Translations under genes and position numbers: made by a program
The notes under the pieces: generated by a model
What the model was told of the DNA's origin: nothing
Database searches by the model: none
What the model saw: the letters and a program-made list of their open reading frames with translations, nothing else
In this document: positions 16,618 through 24,994 of the stretch, piece by piece
Layout: each line of letters begins with the position of its first letter
Numbering within the stretch: the first letter of the stretch is position 1
From: Microbacterium yannicii PS01
GTDB taxonomy: Bacteria > Actinomycetota > Actinomycetes > Actinomycetales > Microbacteriaceae
Assembly (NCBI RefSeq): GCF_000304335.1
Contig: NZ_CAJF01000023.1
Coordinates: 1 to 64,000 of the forward strand
DNA length: 64,000 nt
Direction: 5' to 3'

Positions 16618-17439
16618 TCAGTCGGCTTCCGGGCGCGCCAGCAGGGCGATCCCGTCGAGCACGGCGCGGTGGGTCGCCGCCGACCCGAGCACGCGGAAGT
16701 GGCCGGGGGTCGCGACCTCGACGTTCGTCGCGCCGTCGAGGGCGCTGCCCTCCGGAATGTGCGGGTCGAAGGGGCCGAAGACCGAGACGATGCGCCCGTT
16801 CACCGACGTGTCGCGTCCGAGCCTGACGATCGTCTCGTCGCCTGGCAGGAACGCCCGGATGCTCGGGTCGACGAAGAGGCGCGCGCGTCGAGCGCCGCCG
16901 AACGGCGTCGCCACCGCAACCAGGCCGAGAAGACCCAGCGGGCGACCCCCCGAGGGTGGCGTGGCGCTCGCAGCGGCATCCGCCGCATCGCCGCCGGCCG
17001 CTGCCTCCCTCGCCGCGTCGCCCGCCGCGCCGGACCTGATGAGCAGGTGCTTGCCGATGAGGCCGCCCTTGCTGTGGGCGACCAGCACGCGGCCGGCGGC
17101 AGGTGGGGGCAGCCGTTCGAGCAGGCGACCGAGCTTGTCGGCCGTGTCGGGGATGCCGCGCCGGTTCACGCCCAGCCCGTGGACGACCCGGACACGGTGA
17201 CCGGCGTCGGACAGCGCGTCCCCGAGAGGGCGCAGGAAGGTCCAGTGCTCGTACACCCCGGGAAGGAGGAGCACTTCGGGCAGCCCCGCGTCACCTCGGT
17301 GCCAGGCCGCCGGCACGGCGCGCGCCCGGCCCGCCGCCCACGGCAGCGAGAGGATCGCGAGCTGACGCTTCGCGGCGTAGAGGTAGTCGGCGGCCCACCA
17401 CAACGCGCGCCGCAGAACGGACGCCGGCTTGCTCGGCAT
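16618..17439 (-). CDS. Lipase-like alpha/beta hydrolase
   Basis: A 273-residue alpha/beta hydrolase resembling triacylglycerol lipase/PGAP1-type esterases. LLLPGVYEHWTFLRPL forms the oxyanion-hole strand and turn, VLVAHSKGGLIGKHLL the nucleophile elbow with Ser in HSKGG, and TPGHFRVLG near the C terminus supplies the likely catalytic His. An Ala-rich insertion at about 137-165 is unusual and may be a lid or linker. A predicted amphipathic N-terminal segment (SVLRRALWWAADYLY) could touch the membrane. It lies 6 bp downstream of the next gene, so they probably form an operon. Confidence 0.85.
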   Translation of the reverse strand: MPSKPASVLRRALWWAADYLYAAKRQLAILSLPWAAGRARAVPAAWHRGDAGLPEVLLLPGVYEHWTFLRPLGDALSDAGHRVRVVHGLGVNRRGIPDTADKLGRLLERLPPPAAGRVLVAHSKGGLIGKHLLIRSGAAGDAAREAAAGGDAADAAASATPPSGGRPLGLLGLVAVATPFGGARRARLFVDPSIRAFLPGDETIVRLGRDTSVNGRIVSVFGPFDPHIPEGSALDGATNVEVATPGHFRVLGSAATHRAVLDGIALLARPEAD

Positions 17440-17445
17440 GCGTGC

Positions 17446-17850
17446 TCAGACGGCGCGCACGCTGTTGTTGCGCTTGTCGTGGGTCAGCTCGACCAGCCCG
17501 AGCTCTTCGAGGAGCGGCGGCAGATACATGCCGAATCGTCCCCGGTAGCCCTTCCGCAGCCCGTACCAGCCGCCGACCGGGTTGGACGGGTCGCGCCCCC
17601 AGGCCTCGAGCGTTCCCTCGGCAGCGGGCTTCTGTTCGTCGGCGGCGCCGAGCGGCACCCAATCGGCCTTCGTGCGCAGCCACGCCGCCAGGTCTTCGAT
17701 GGCGCTCACGTGGTACTTCAACGTCGTGCTTCCCACCTGGCACACGAGCGCCGGCGGGTCGGCCGCCTCGTCGCGGTACATCGTGTAATCGCTCGTGCCC
17801 GGGGCGGTTGTGAGCCGCCACGGGTCGTCGACGGTTCCCTGCCCAGTCAT
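17446..17850 (-). CDS. Conserved hypothetical protein (DUF6855-like)
   Basis: A 134-residue soluble protein that looks like a conserved actinobacterial family I associate with DUF6855. Recognisable blocks are DDPWRLTTAPGTSDYTMYRD at the N terminus, the middle LGAADEQKP, and NPVGGWYGLRKGYRGRFGMY. No catalytic motif is known. The GGAAGGGC ribosome binding site fits the ATG at 17850; the open frame upstream overlaps the TetR gene tail and is not used. It is followed by the hydrolase on the same strand. Confidence 0.75.
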   Translation of the reverse strand: MTGQGTVDDPWRLTTAPGTSDYTMYRDEAADPPALVCQVGSTTLKYHVSAIEDLAAWLRTKADWVPLGAADEQKPAAEGTLEAWGRDPSNPVGGWYGLRKGYRGRFGMYLPPLLEELGLVELTHDKRNNSVRAV

Positions 17851-17908
17851 CTCGTGCCCTTCCGCTCCTCGCAGTCTGCGGGAGGAACGCGGCCGAGGCA
17901 AGAGGTGG

Positions 17909-18637
17909 TCAGCGGCTGTCGGTCGTGGCCAGGGCAGCGGGCGCTGGCGCGCCCCGGACGCCGGTGATGACCGACTCGACGACGGCCGCAGCGAGCGCAT
18001 CGATCACCGGCGCAGGCTGCCACTGCACCGGGCCGTGCACGGCGATCTCGGCGAAGCCGTGCACGGCAGACCAGCACGCCCATTCCGCGAGAGGGCGGCG
18101 CTCGGGGGCGAGGGCTCCGGCGGCCACCATCTCGTCGAGCGTGTCGAGCAGCAGCTGGAAGGGCGCCACCACCTCGTCGTCGAGCGTCACGATCCCCTCG
18201 CTGGGCTCGGCATCCTGGGTCGAGAACGCCATCTCGAACCAGCCGCGCTCCGCACGGGCGAAGTCGATGTAGGCCAGGCCCACACGGCGGAGTCGTTCGA
18301 CGGATGACTCGGCGGCAGGCAGCTCGGGTGGCGTGGCGGCCGCCCGTTCGACGATCGCACGGGCAAGCGCGAGCTGGGCCTCGGCGGCGACGGCGCGAAC
18401 GAGATCCTCCCGGTCGGCGAAGTGGCGGTAAGCGGCATTGGGCGAGACGCCGACGGCGCGGGTCACCTCGCGAAGCGTGACGGCACCCGGACCGCCGGTG
18501 CGGGCGAGCTGCATCCCCTCGTCGATGAGGGCACGTCGGAGGTCTCCGTGATGATAAGTGCGCACCGTCGGGCCCACGCGCGCGGTGGCTCCGCGCGGCG
18601 CACCAGCGCCGCGTGAAGCCGGTGTGGGGAGAGTCAT
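17909..18637 (-). CDS. TetR family regulator with WHG-type C-terminal domain
   Basis: A 242-residue TetR repressor. The helix-turn-helix sits at about 37-85: TYHHGDLRRALIDEG, then VTLREVTRAVGVSPNAAYRHF. The C-terminal domain contains ACWSAVHGFAEIAVHGP, the signature of the WHG/TetR_C_33 group. GGGAGGA places the start at ATG 18637. It is divergent from an MFS transporter, with two palindromic operators in the gap. The same operator stands before the DUF899 gene at 11033, so the regulon likely has at least three genes. The inducer is unknown. Confidence 0.92.
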   Translation of the reverse strand: MTLPTPASRGAGAPRGATARVGPTVRTYHHGDLRRALIDEGMQLARTGGPGAVTLREVTRAVGVSPNAAYRHFADREDLVRAVAAEAQLALARAIVERAAATPPELPAAESSVERLRRVGLAYIDFARAERGWFEMAFSTQDAEPSEGIVTLDDEVVAPFQLLLDTLDEMVAAGALAPERRPLAEWACWSAVHGFAEIAVHGPVQWQPAPVIDALAAAVVESVITGVRGAPAPAALATTDSR

Positions 18638-18655
18638 TGCGCCGTCCTCCCTGAG

Positions 18656-18672
18656 TGTGTACGGTGTGAACA
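18656..18672. promoter_or_regulatory. TetR operator B
   Basis: TGTGTAC-GGT-GTGAACA, an imperfect palindrome 19 bp upstream of the TetR start. It is nearly identical to the site at 10988-11004. Confidence 0.65.
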
Positions 18673-18677
18673 TCGAA

Positions 18678-18694
18678 TGTGAACGGTGTCCACA
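18678..18694. promoter_or_regulatory. TetR operator C
   Basis: TGTGAAC-GGT-GTCCACA, the same half-site type, 22 bp from operator B and 56 bp before the MFS gene. Confidence 0.65.
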
Positions 18695-18749
18695 TTCAGG
18701 GTACAGCCCCTCCTCGCCTTTTTCTGAACCCCACACATCAAGGATCCCC

Positions 18750-20309
18750 ATGAGTCAGTCCTCGCCCGCGGCGCCGGCGAACGAAGAGGCCCTGCAGTAC
18801 AAGCCGGGTCCGCGCACCGTGCGCTACTTCTACCAGGTGCTGATCAACACCGCGCTGGCGAACATCACCTCGAGCTACCTGTGGTGGGCGCTGACCTTCT
18901 GGGCCTACCTCGAGACCCGGTCGGTGCTCGCGACCGCGATCATCGGCGGCTCCTACATGCTGCTGGTGGCGCTGCTCGGCGTGGTGTTCGGCGTCATCGT
19001 CGACCACATGAAGAAGAAGGCCGTGATGGTCATCTCCAGCGTGGTCACCCTCTCGACCTACCTCATGGCCGGCGCGCTGTACCTGTCGTTCCCCGAAAGC
19101 GTGCTCGTCAACTGGGGCGGACCCTGGTTCTGGGTGTTCGCCGGCGTGATCCTGATCGGCGGCGTGGTCGAGAACATGCGCAACATCGCGCTCTCGACGA
19201 CGGTGACCCTGCTCGTTCCCGGCGATCGCCGCGACAAGGCGAACGGCCTCGTGGGCGCCGTGCACGGCATCGCGTTCATGGTGACGAGCGTCTTCTCGGG
19301 TCTGTCGGTCGGACTCCTGGGCATGGGGTGGACCGTCGTGATCGCCATCGTGGCGACCGCCTTCGCCCTGGTGCACCTGCTGTTCGTGCCGATCCCCGAG
19401 CGCGGCATCGCCCATGTGGAAGGCGAGGCGCCCAAGGGCTTCGGCTTCCGCGGCGTCATCCCCGCGGTGATGGTCGTGCCGGGCCTGCTCGCGCTGATCC
19501 TCTTCTCGACGTTCAACAATCTCGTGGGCGGGGTCTTCATGGCACTCATGGACCCGTACGGACTGACGCTGTTCTCCGTGGAGATGTGGGGCATCATCCT
19601 CGGCATCACGAGCTTCGGATTCATCATCGGCGGTGGGCTCGTCGCCAAGTTCGGCCTCGGCAAGAACCCGGTGCGCACGATGCTGCTCGTCAACATCGGC
19701 ATCGCGGTGCTCGGCATGACGTTCGCGATCCGGGAGCTGTGGTGGATCTACGCCCTCGGCATCCTGGTCTTCATGTGCCTGATGCCGATCGCCGAGGCCG
19801 CCGAGCAGACGATCGTGCAGCGGGTCGTGCCGTTCGAGAAGCAGGGACGCGTGTTCGGCTTCGCGGCGAGCGTCGAATCGGCGGCGGCGCCGGTCTCGGC
19901 GTTCCTCGTCGGCCCCCTGGCGCAGTTCTGGCTGATCCCGTACATGAACTCGCAGGCCGGGCAGGATTCGCTCGGCTGGCTGCTCGGCGAGGGCGAGGCG
20001 CGCGGCATCGCTCTGGCATTCGTCGGGGCGAGCGCGGTGCTGCTGGTCGTCGTGCTCCTCGCGTTCGTGTCGAAGCCCTACCGCGATCTCTCCGCCGCCT
20101 ACGCCGCCGCCCCGCCGTCCCTGCAGGCCGACGACGAGGCAGGGAATGCGGAGGGTGAGGGCGCGCCGGATGTCGAGGCTGCGGCATCCGTCACCGCCGA
20201 GGCCGCCGTCGGTGCCGGAGCCGACGCCGGCAGCCGTGCAGATGCGGATGCCGGCGAACAAGAGGCCGCCCGCCGGGCCGGCAAGGACCTGCGCTCGAGC
20301 GTTCGCTGA
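18750..20309 (+). CDS. MFS transporter (drug exporter type)
   Basis: A 519-residue major facilitator superfamily protein with about twelve helices between residues 27 and 445. The helix 2-3 loop GVIVDHMKKKAVMVISS is the family A-motif, and GDRRDKANGLVGAVHG is typical of DHA3-type exporters. The last ~70 residues are an Ala/Glu/Asp-rich cytoplasmic tail ending in basic residues, which is unusual. ATG 18750 follows CAAGG; the longer open frame upstream runs through the operators and the TetR gene. Divergence from a TetR regulator suggests inducible efflux of a toxic compound. Confidence 0.9.
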   Translation: MSQSSPAAPANEEALQYKPGPRTVRYFYQVLINTALANITSSYLWWALTFWAYLETRSVLATAIIGGSYMLLVALLGVVFGVIVDHMKKKAVMVISSVVTLSTYLMAGALYLSFPESVLVNWGGPWFWVFAGVILIGGVVENMRNIALSTTVTLLVPGDRRDKANGLVGAVHGIAFMVTSVFSGLSVGLLGMGWTVVIAIVATAFALVHLLFVPIPERGIAHVEGEAPKGFGFRGVIPAVMVVPGLLALILFSTFNNLVGGVFMALMDPYGLTLFSVEMWGIILGITSFGFIIGGGLVAKFGLGKNPVRTMLLVNIGIAVLGMTFAIRELWWIYALGILVFMCLMPIAEAAEQTIVQRVVPFEKQGRVFGFAASVESAAAPVSAFLVGPLAQFWLIPYMNSQAGQDSLGWLLGEGEARGIALAFVGASAVLLVVVLLAFVSKPYRDLSAAYAAAPPSLQADDEAGNAEGEGAPDVEAAASVTAEAAVGAGADAGSRADADAGEQEAARRAGKDLRSSVR

Positions 20310-20352
20310 CCGTCGCAGCCGAGGCCCCCTCGCACCGGGACGCGGCCCTCCC

Positions 20353-22074
20353 TCAGTCGAGCTCGGGGGTGCGCGGGGGAGCGGACCTCCGGGGCCGCAG
20401 CGCCTCGAACGACGCGGCCCAGGCGAGAAGCTCGGAATCGGCGTACGCGCGCCCGGCGAAGGTCAGGCCGACCGGCATCCCGATGTCGGCCATGGTTCCC
20501 ATCGGCACGGTGACCGTCGGAATCCCCAGGTGCCGGATCGCGAGGTTGCCGTTGGCGACCCACACGCCGTTACGCCACGCGAGAGCCGCGGAGTGCTCGT
20601 TCACATCGGCGTCAGCGGGGGCGACGTCTGCGACGGCCGGGAAGAGCACCGCATCCAGGCCGAGCCGCGACATCCAGTCCTCCAGGTCGATCCGGCGGGT
20701 CTCTTCGAGACCCTGCACGCCGGCTTCGATCTCGGGGATGTCGGTGAACGAGTCGTACGGGTGGTCGCGCACCTGTGCCGGATACGTCGCGATGTCGTCG
20801 TCGAAGCCGGTGTACCGGTCGGGCAGAGCGCCCTCAGGATGGGGGAAGATCGACGCACCGTCGACATCGGCCAGCCGATGCAGTGACGGATCGCCGTTGG
20901 CGCGAAGGAAGTCGTCCCACGCCCAGGCCGAGAGATCGACGATCTCTCGGCGGAGGTACTCGGGTGACACGAGTCCTCGCGTCGAGATCGTCGGCGCTCC
21001 GGGCCGGTCGCCCTCGTAGTTGCTGACGACGGGGAAGTCGACTTCGACGACTTCCGCGCCGGCCGTCTCGAGGTCGCGGCGGGTCTGCTCCCAGAGCGCG
21101 ATGATCGAGTCCCGCGTCTCGATCCGGGTGCCGGTCGGCCCGCCGATGCCGCCGTCCGGGTCGGTGCCGGCGTCGGGATCGGCGTTGATGTACATGCGCG
21201 GCACGCCGAATCGCCTCCCGGCGAGGGTGGCGCGCGCGCCGTCGGTGTCGGTCGGCGTCAGCTCGGGGTACGACGCGGGGCGGGTGGCCGAGGCATCCGG
21301 AATCCGCAGCCAAGGCTGAGCGCGCCAGAAGTCGCCGCGCGTCTCAGGGTCGTCGGTGGCGAGCACGTCCACGATCTCGAGCAGGTCCGCCATCGTGCGG
21401 GTGTGCGGCACGACGACGTCCATGGTCGGCACCAGCGGCCAGTTGCCGCGCACCGAGATGACGCCGCGCGAGGGCGTGTAGGCGCACAGAGCGTTGTTCG
21501 AGGCGGGGGCCCGGCCGCTCGACCACGTCTCTTCGCCGAGACCGAACGCCGCGAACGACGCAGCGGTCGCCGTGCCCGAGCCGTTCGACGAACCGGAGCC
21601 GAATGCCGACGTCAGAAAGTCGGCGTTGTACGGGCTCTCGGCGCGGCCGTAGAGCCCGCGCTGCATGCCGCCGTTGGCCATCGGGGGCATGTTCGTGAGC
21701 CCGAGAAGGATGCACCCGGCAGCACGCAGCCGCTCGATCGAGAACGCGTCGCGCTGCGCGACCAGGTCGGCGAACGCGGGTGAGCCCGCCGCCACGGTCA
21801 GACCCCGCACCATGAACGAGTCCTTGGCGGTGTAGGGGATGCCGTCGAGCGGGCCGAGGGTGCGCCCCTCGGCGCGACGACGATCGGATGCCGCGGCCTC
21901 GGCTCGCGCGTCGGGATTGCGCACGATCACAGCGTTCAGCGCGGTCGCCGTGCCGGGTGCGTCGTACGTGTCGATGCGTGCGAGGTAGGCGTCGACGAGG
22001 TCGACGGCGCTCACGCCGCCGGACTCGAGGGCTGTGCGCAGCTCGGCAATCGACTTCTCTACGACGGGGAACAT
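20353..22074 (-). CDS. Amidase signature family enzyme
   Basis: A 573-residue amidase signature enzyme using a Ser-cisSer-Lys triad. The catalytic Lys is in GIPYTAKDSF, the Gly/Ser-rich core is GSGSSNGSGTATAASF, and the nucleophile Ser is in ETWSSGRAPAS. The middle (about 240-420) is longer than in GatA and lacks features of the tRNA amidotransferase, so a small-molecule or peptide amidase is likely. GAGAGGTG fits ATG 22074. It lies 88 bp downstream of the agmatine deiminase gene on the same strand, so both may serve degradation of guanidino or ureido compounds. Confidence 0.9.
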   Translation of the reverse strand: MFPVVEKSIAELRTALESGGVSAVDLVDAYLARIDTYDAPGTATALNAVIVRNPDARAEAAASDRRRAEGRTLGPLDGIPYTAKDSFMVRGLTVAAGSPAFADLVAQRDAFSIERLRAAGCILLGLTNMPPMANGGMQRGLYGRAESPYNADFLTSAFGSGSSNGSGTATAASFAAFGLGEETWSSGRAPASNNALCAYTPSRGVISVRGNWPLVPTMDVVVPHTRTMADLLEIVDVLATDDPETRGDFWRAQPWLRIPDASATRPASYPELTPTDTDGARATLAGRRFGVPRMYINADPDAGTDPDGGIGGPTGTRIETRDSIIALWEQTRRDLETAGAEVVEVDFPVVSNYEGDRPGAPTISTRGLVSPEYLRREIVDLSAWAWDDFLRANGDPSLHRLADVDGASIFPHPEGALPDRYTGFDDDIATYPAQVRDHPYDSFTDIPEIEAGVQGLEETRRIDLEDWMSRLGLDAVLFPAVADVAPADADVNEHSAALAWRNGVWVANGNLAIRHLGIPTVTVPMGTMADIGMPVGLTFAGRAYADSELLAWAASFEALRPRRSAPPRTPELD

Positions 22075-22162
22075 GAGCTCACCTCTCGGCATTCGGTCGG
22101 CGAAACGTGCCCGGCAGCCGGATCGATGGGGCGGAATCGGCCAGCCTGGCCCCTTTGCGCGC

Positions 22163-23239
22163 TCATCGGACTGCGCCAGCCTGCTGTCCGGCACGCTTCG
22201 CCGCCGCGGCGACCTCGGGCTGCTGCTGAGTGATGCAGTGGATGCCGCCGCCGCCGGCGAAGATCTGTCGCGCATCGACGGTCACGGCGCGCCGGCCGGG
22301 GTAGGCCGCCTCGAGGATCTCGCGGGCCCGGGCATCCGCGCGCTCCTCGCCGAAGCCGCACGCGATGACGCCGCCGTTGACGACCAGGTGGTTGACGTAG
22401 CTGTAGTCGACGAATCCCTCGTGATCGCGAAGCGCGTCGGGCGCGGGCAGGTCGATGATCTCGAAGGTGCGGCCCGCGGCATCCGTCTGCCCGGCGAGGA
22501 ACTCGCGAAGGGCGCGCGAGACGTCGAAGTCGGGGTGTTCCGGATTCTGCTGTGCGTGCAGCAGAAGGCGGCCGGGCGTCGCGATCGTCGCGACGATGTC
22601 GACGTGTCCGTTCGTGCCGAACTCGTCGTAGTCGCGCGTGAGTCCACGGGGGAGCCACACGGACTTCGTCGCGCCGATGGTGCGCGCGAGTTCGGCCTCG
22701 ACGCGCGCCTTGTCAGCGAAGCGGTTGCGACGCGGGTCGAGCTGCACCGTCTCGGTCAGCAGCACGGTGCCTTCGCCGTCGACGTGGATGCCGCCGCCCT
22801 CGTTCACCAGCAGCGAGCTGACGAGCTCGGCGCCGACGAGGCCGGCCGTGAAGCGCGCGTGCTCGGCAGCCTTCTCCCACTGCGACCACTCCGGCGCACC
22901 CCAGCCGTTGAAGATCCAGTCGACCGCTCCCAGCACACCGGGCCGCTCGTCGTCGACGACGAACGTCGGACCGTGGTCTCGGAACCAGAACTCGTCGACG
23001 GGCGTCTCGACGAGTTCGATGGCGGAGTCCAGCATGCGGCGTGCGCGGTCGGCCTTCGACGGGTCGACGAGCATCGTGACCGGCTCGAACTCGACCACCG
23101 CGTTGGCCACCGCGCTCCACGCGGAGTAGAAGAGCTCCTGTTCGGCGGGATCGTCGCCGAGCGTGGGTCCGTCGGCGGGGAACGCCATCCACGTGCGCTC
23201 GTGCGGATCGCCCTCGTGCGGCATCCTCCAGCCCATCAT
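22163..23239 (-). CDS. aguA: Agmatine deiminase family protein
   Basis: A 358-residue member of the agmatine deiminase/peptidylarginine deiminase family. The typical enzyme converts agmatine to N-carbamoylputrescine and ammonia. Conserved elements include WFRDHGPTFVV, NEGGGIHVDGEGTVL, DEFGTNGHVDIVA and the nucleophile Cys in GGGGIHCITQQQP. Length fits the family. The gene starts 16 bp from a perfect palindrome shared with a divergent TetR and is followed by an amidase. No spermidine pathway genes are adjacent, so substrate assignment stays at family level. Confidence 0.9.
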   Translation of the reverse strand: MMGWRMPHEGDPHERTWMAFPADGPTLGDDPAEQELFYSAWSAVANAVVEFEPVTMLVDPSKADRARRMLDSAIELVETPVDEFWFRDHGPTFVVDDERPGVLGAVDWIFNGWGAPEWSQWEKAAEHARFTAGLVGAELVSSLLVNEGGGIHVDGEGTVLLTETVQLDPRRNRFADKARVEAELARTIGATKSVWLPRGLTRDYDEFGTNGHVDIVATIATPGRLLLHAQQNPEHPDFDVSRALREFLAGQTDAAGRTFEIIDLPAPDALRDHEGFVDYSYVNHLVVNGGVIACGFGEERADARAREILEAAYPGRRAVTVDARQIFAGGGGIHCITQQQPEVAAAAKRAGQQAGAVR

Positions 23240-23255
23240 CGCTCCTCAGTGCTAG

Positions 23256-23275
23256 TATTGATCAGCCGATCAATA
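23256..23275. promoter_or_regulatory. TetR-type operator, perfect palindrome
   Basis: TATTGATC-AGCC-GATCAATA: an 8-bp perfect inverted repeat with a 4-bp spacer, midway between the divergent aguA and TetR starts. It is AT-rich against the local background. Confidence 0.7.
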
Positions 23276-23302
23276 AGTGAAGGTACCGACCCGGGCGGAG
23301 AC

Positions 23303-23926
23303 ATGTCAAGTACTGCACCCCGCACGCGCACTCGCAAGGCTCCCGCCGAGCGCGCCGCCGAGATCGTCGCTGCCGCGACCGCGATCGCCCGCGAGAACGG
23401 GTTGAGCGCGCTCACCCTGCGGGCTGTCGCCGAGCGCGTGGGCGTCGCGTCGGGGCTCATCGCGCACTACCAGCGGTCGATGGACGACCTCGTCGCTACG
23501 GTCTACACCGACCTCGTCGAGGAGGAGATCGGCGACATCCGCGCGTTGCTGCGGACTGAGACCGACTCCGTCGCCGGAATGCGCCTGCTGCTGCGGACGC
23601 TGCTGGACGGCTCGCGGGAGGACATCACCGTGGTGTGGGTCGAGGGCTGGGCGCTGGCGCGCCGCAACGAGTCGCTCGCCCGCGCCGTCCGCGCGCAGAT
23701 GTCAGCGTGGCAGCAGCTGCTGGCCGACGCGATCGATGCCGGCCGCACGGACGGCGTCTTCCAGACCGAGAACACGCACGACGTCGCGTGGCAGCTCATG
23801 GGCATGATCGACGGCATCAACGCGCAGTCCCTCGTGCGCGATGTCGACCCTGCCACGGCGCTGACACAGCTGCGCCGCGCCGCCGAGACGCTGCTCGGCG
23901 CCGTGCCGGGCGCCCTCGCCGACTGA
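23303..23926 (+). CDS. TetR family regulator of the aguA-amidase operon
   Basis: A 207-residue TetR repressor. The helix-turn-helix spans about residues 15-62, with LTLRAVAERVGVASGLIAHY as the recognition region. The C-terminal domain resembles the BetI-like group. A short CGGAG precedes the ATG at 23303; the much longer open frame upstream is antisense to aguA. Its own promoter region carries the palindrome 23256-23275, so it probably represses itself and the divergent deiminase/amidase pair. Confidence 0.92.
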   Translation: MSSTAPRTRTRKAPAERAAEIVAAATAIARENGLSALTLRAVAERVGVASGLIAHYQRSMDDLVATVYTDLVEEEIGDIRALLRTETDSVAGMRLLLRTLLDGSREDITVVWVEGWALARRNESLARAVRAQMSAWQQLLADAIDAGRTDGVFQTENTHDVAWQLMGMIDGINAQSLVRDVDPATALTQLRRAAETLLGAVPGALAD

Positions 23927-23951
23927 GTCGTCGCCCGGCTACGCTCACGTC

Positions 23952-24659
23952 ATGCCCGGTGGACTCGAGGATCCCGTCGTCGTCGATCTCCCCCTCCGCG
24001 GCGACGGCTGGATGGCCGTGACGACACCGGCAGCGCGGGTGCCCAGCCACGGCGTCGACATCCTCGGACAGCGCTACGCCTTCGACTTCGTGAAGGTCGA
24101 CGACCGGCCCGGGGTGCATGTGCACCCGGCATCGGGTCTCGTCGCCTCCACGGTGGGTGGGCGCACGAGCGAGTGCTACGCGTGGGGGGCTTCGGTGCAC
24201 GCGCCGTTCGATGCCGAGGTCGTCAGCGCGGTCGACGGGATCGCCGAGCGCCGGTGGATCAATCCGTTCCGCGAATTCGGCCGCATGCTCTGGAACGGCC
24301 TCACCTTCCGTCCCGAGAAGATCCCGGCGATCCTCGGCAACCATGTCATCCTGCGCGCAGGCGACGTGTACGCGGGATTCGCGCATCTGATTCCGGGCAG
24401 CGTCGAGGTTCGCCCGGGTGACACCGTCACCGCCGGCGACGTCATCGGCCGCGTCGGCCACACCGGCAACTCGACCTCGCCGCACCTGCACTTCCAGCTG
24501 ATGGACTCGGCCGACCTCATGACGGCTCAGGGCATCGCGTGCGCGTTCGCCGCCTACGAGGTGCGCGCGCCGGACGGGTCGTGGGTACGAGCAGAACGCG
24601 CCGTCCCCGGTGCACGGGAGCGGATCCGCTCGGTACCGGCGGCCGCCGGCGCGGCGTAG
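23952..24659 (+). CDS. M23 (LytM-like) peptidase domain protein
   Basis: A 235-residue protein with a C-terminal M23/LytM fold. GNHVILRAGDVYAGFAHL, then VGHTGNSTSPHLHFQ containing the HxH metal-ligand motif, are clear. A first-ligand HxxxD motif is less obvious. There is no signal peptide or membrane helix, which is odd for an enzyme acting on peptidoglycan. It may act inside the cell, be released otherwise, or be a degenerate family member. It is monocistronic, 25 bp after the TetR gene. Confidence 0.8.
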   Translation: MPGGLEDPVVVDLPLRGDGWMAVTTPAARVPSHGVDILGQRYAFDFVKVDDRPGVHVHPASGLVASTVGGRTSECYAWGASVHAPFDAEVVSAVDGIAERRWINPFREFGRMLWNGLTFRPEKIPAILGNHVILRAGDVYAGFAHLIPGSVEVRPGDTVTAGDVIGRVGHTGNSTSPHLHFQLMDSADLMTAQGIACAFAAYEVRAPDGSWVRAERAVPGARERIRSVPAAAGAA

Positions 24660-24744
24660 TTACCGCGCAGGTGTCTTCCGCGCAAGCCCCGTGCTCGGCA
24701 TCCGACTCCCGTTCTAAGTTCGAGAGCAACGAACGGAGGACGCC

Positions 24745-24945
24745 ATGACGAACCAGAACCCCCTCATTCCGCCCCTCGGAGACGACGACCGTGGAGCCGA
24801 CGACGCGCAGGCGGGCGATGGCATTCTCGGGGACGACGACCGTCCGCTCGACCCGGATGTCGACGACAACCAGCTCGACAGCGCAGCTGCCGACGAACGC
24901 GCCGCCACGGAGGGCACCCTCGACGACGACGACGACGACCTGTGA
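24745..24945 (+). CDS. Small highly acidic protein (66 aa)
   Basis: A 66-residue protein in which about a third of residues are Asp or Glu, ending in DDDDDDL. No hydrophobic core is apparent, so it is probably intrinsically disordered. CGGAGGA at 24734-24740 is a strong ribosome binding site, the main reason to call it real. It resembles in composition the small proteins at 54917, 55152 and 57148. Function unknown. It is followed by the aldo/keto reductase, possibly on the same transcript. Confidence 0.75.
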   Translation: MTNQNPLIPPLGDDDRGADDAQAGDGILGDDDRPLDPDVDDNQLDSAAADERAATEGTLDDDDDDL

Positions 24946-24994
24946 CATCGCGCCAGACCGCGCCCGCGCCGGTGACTGCGACCAGGGAGTCATC

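Noticed and set aside
17041-17100. MFS or siderophore cluster as part of a genomic island
   Set aside because: Base composition and codon style stay uniform through the window, and no integrase, tRNA end or direct repeat marks an island border.
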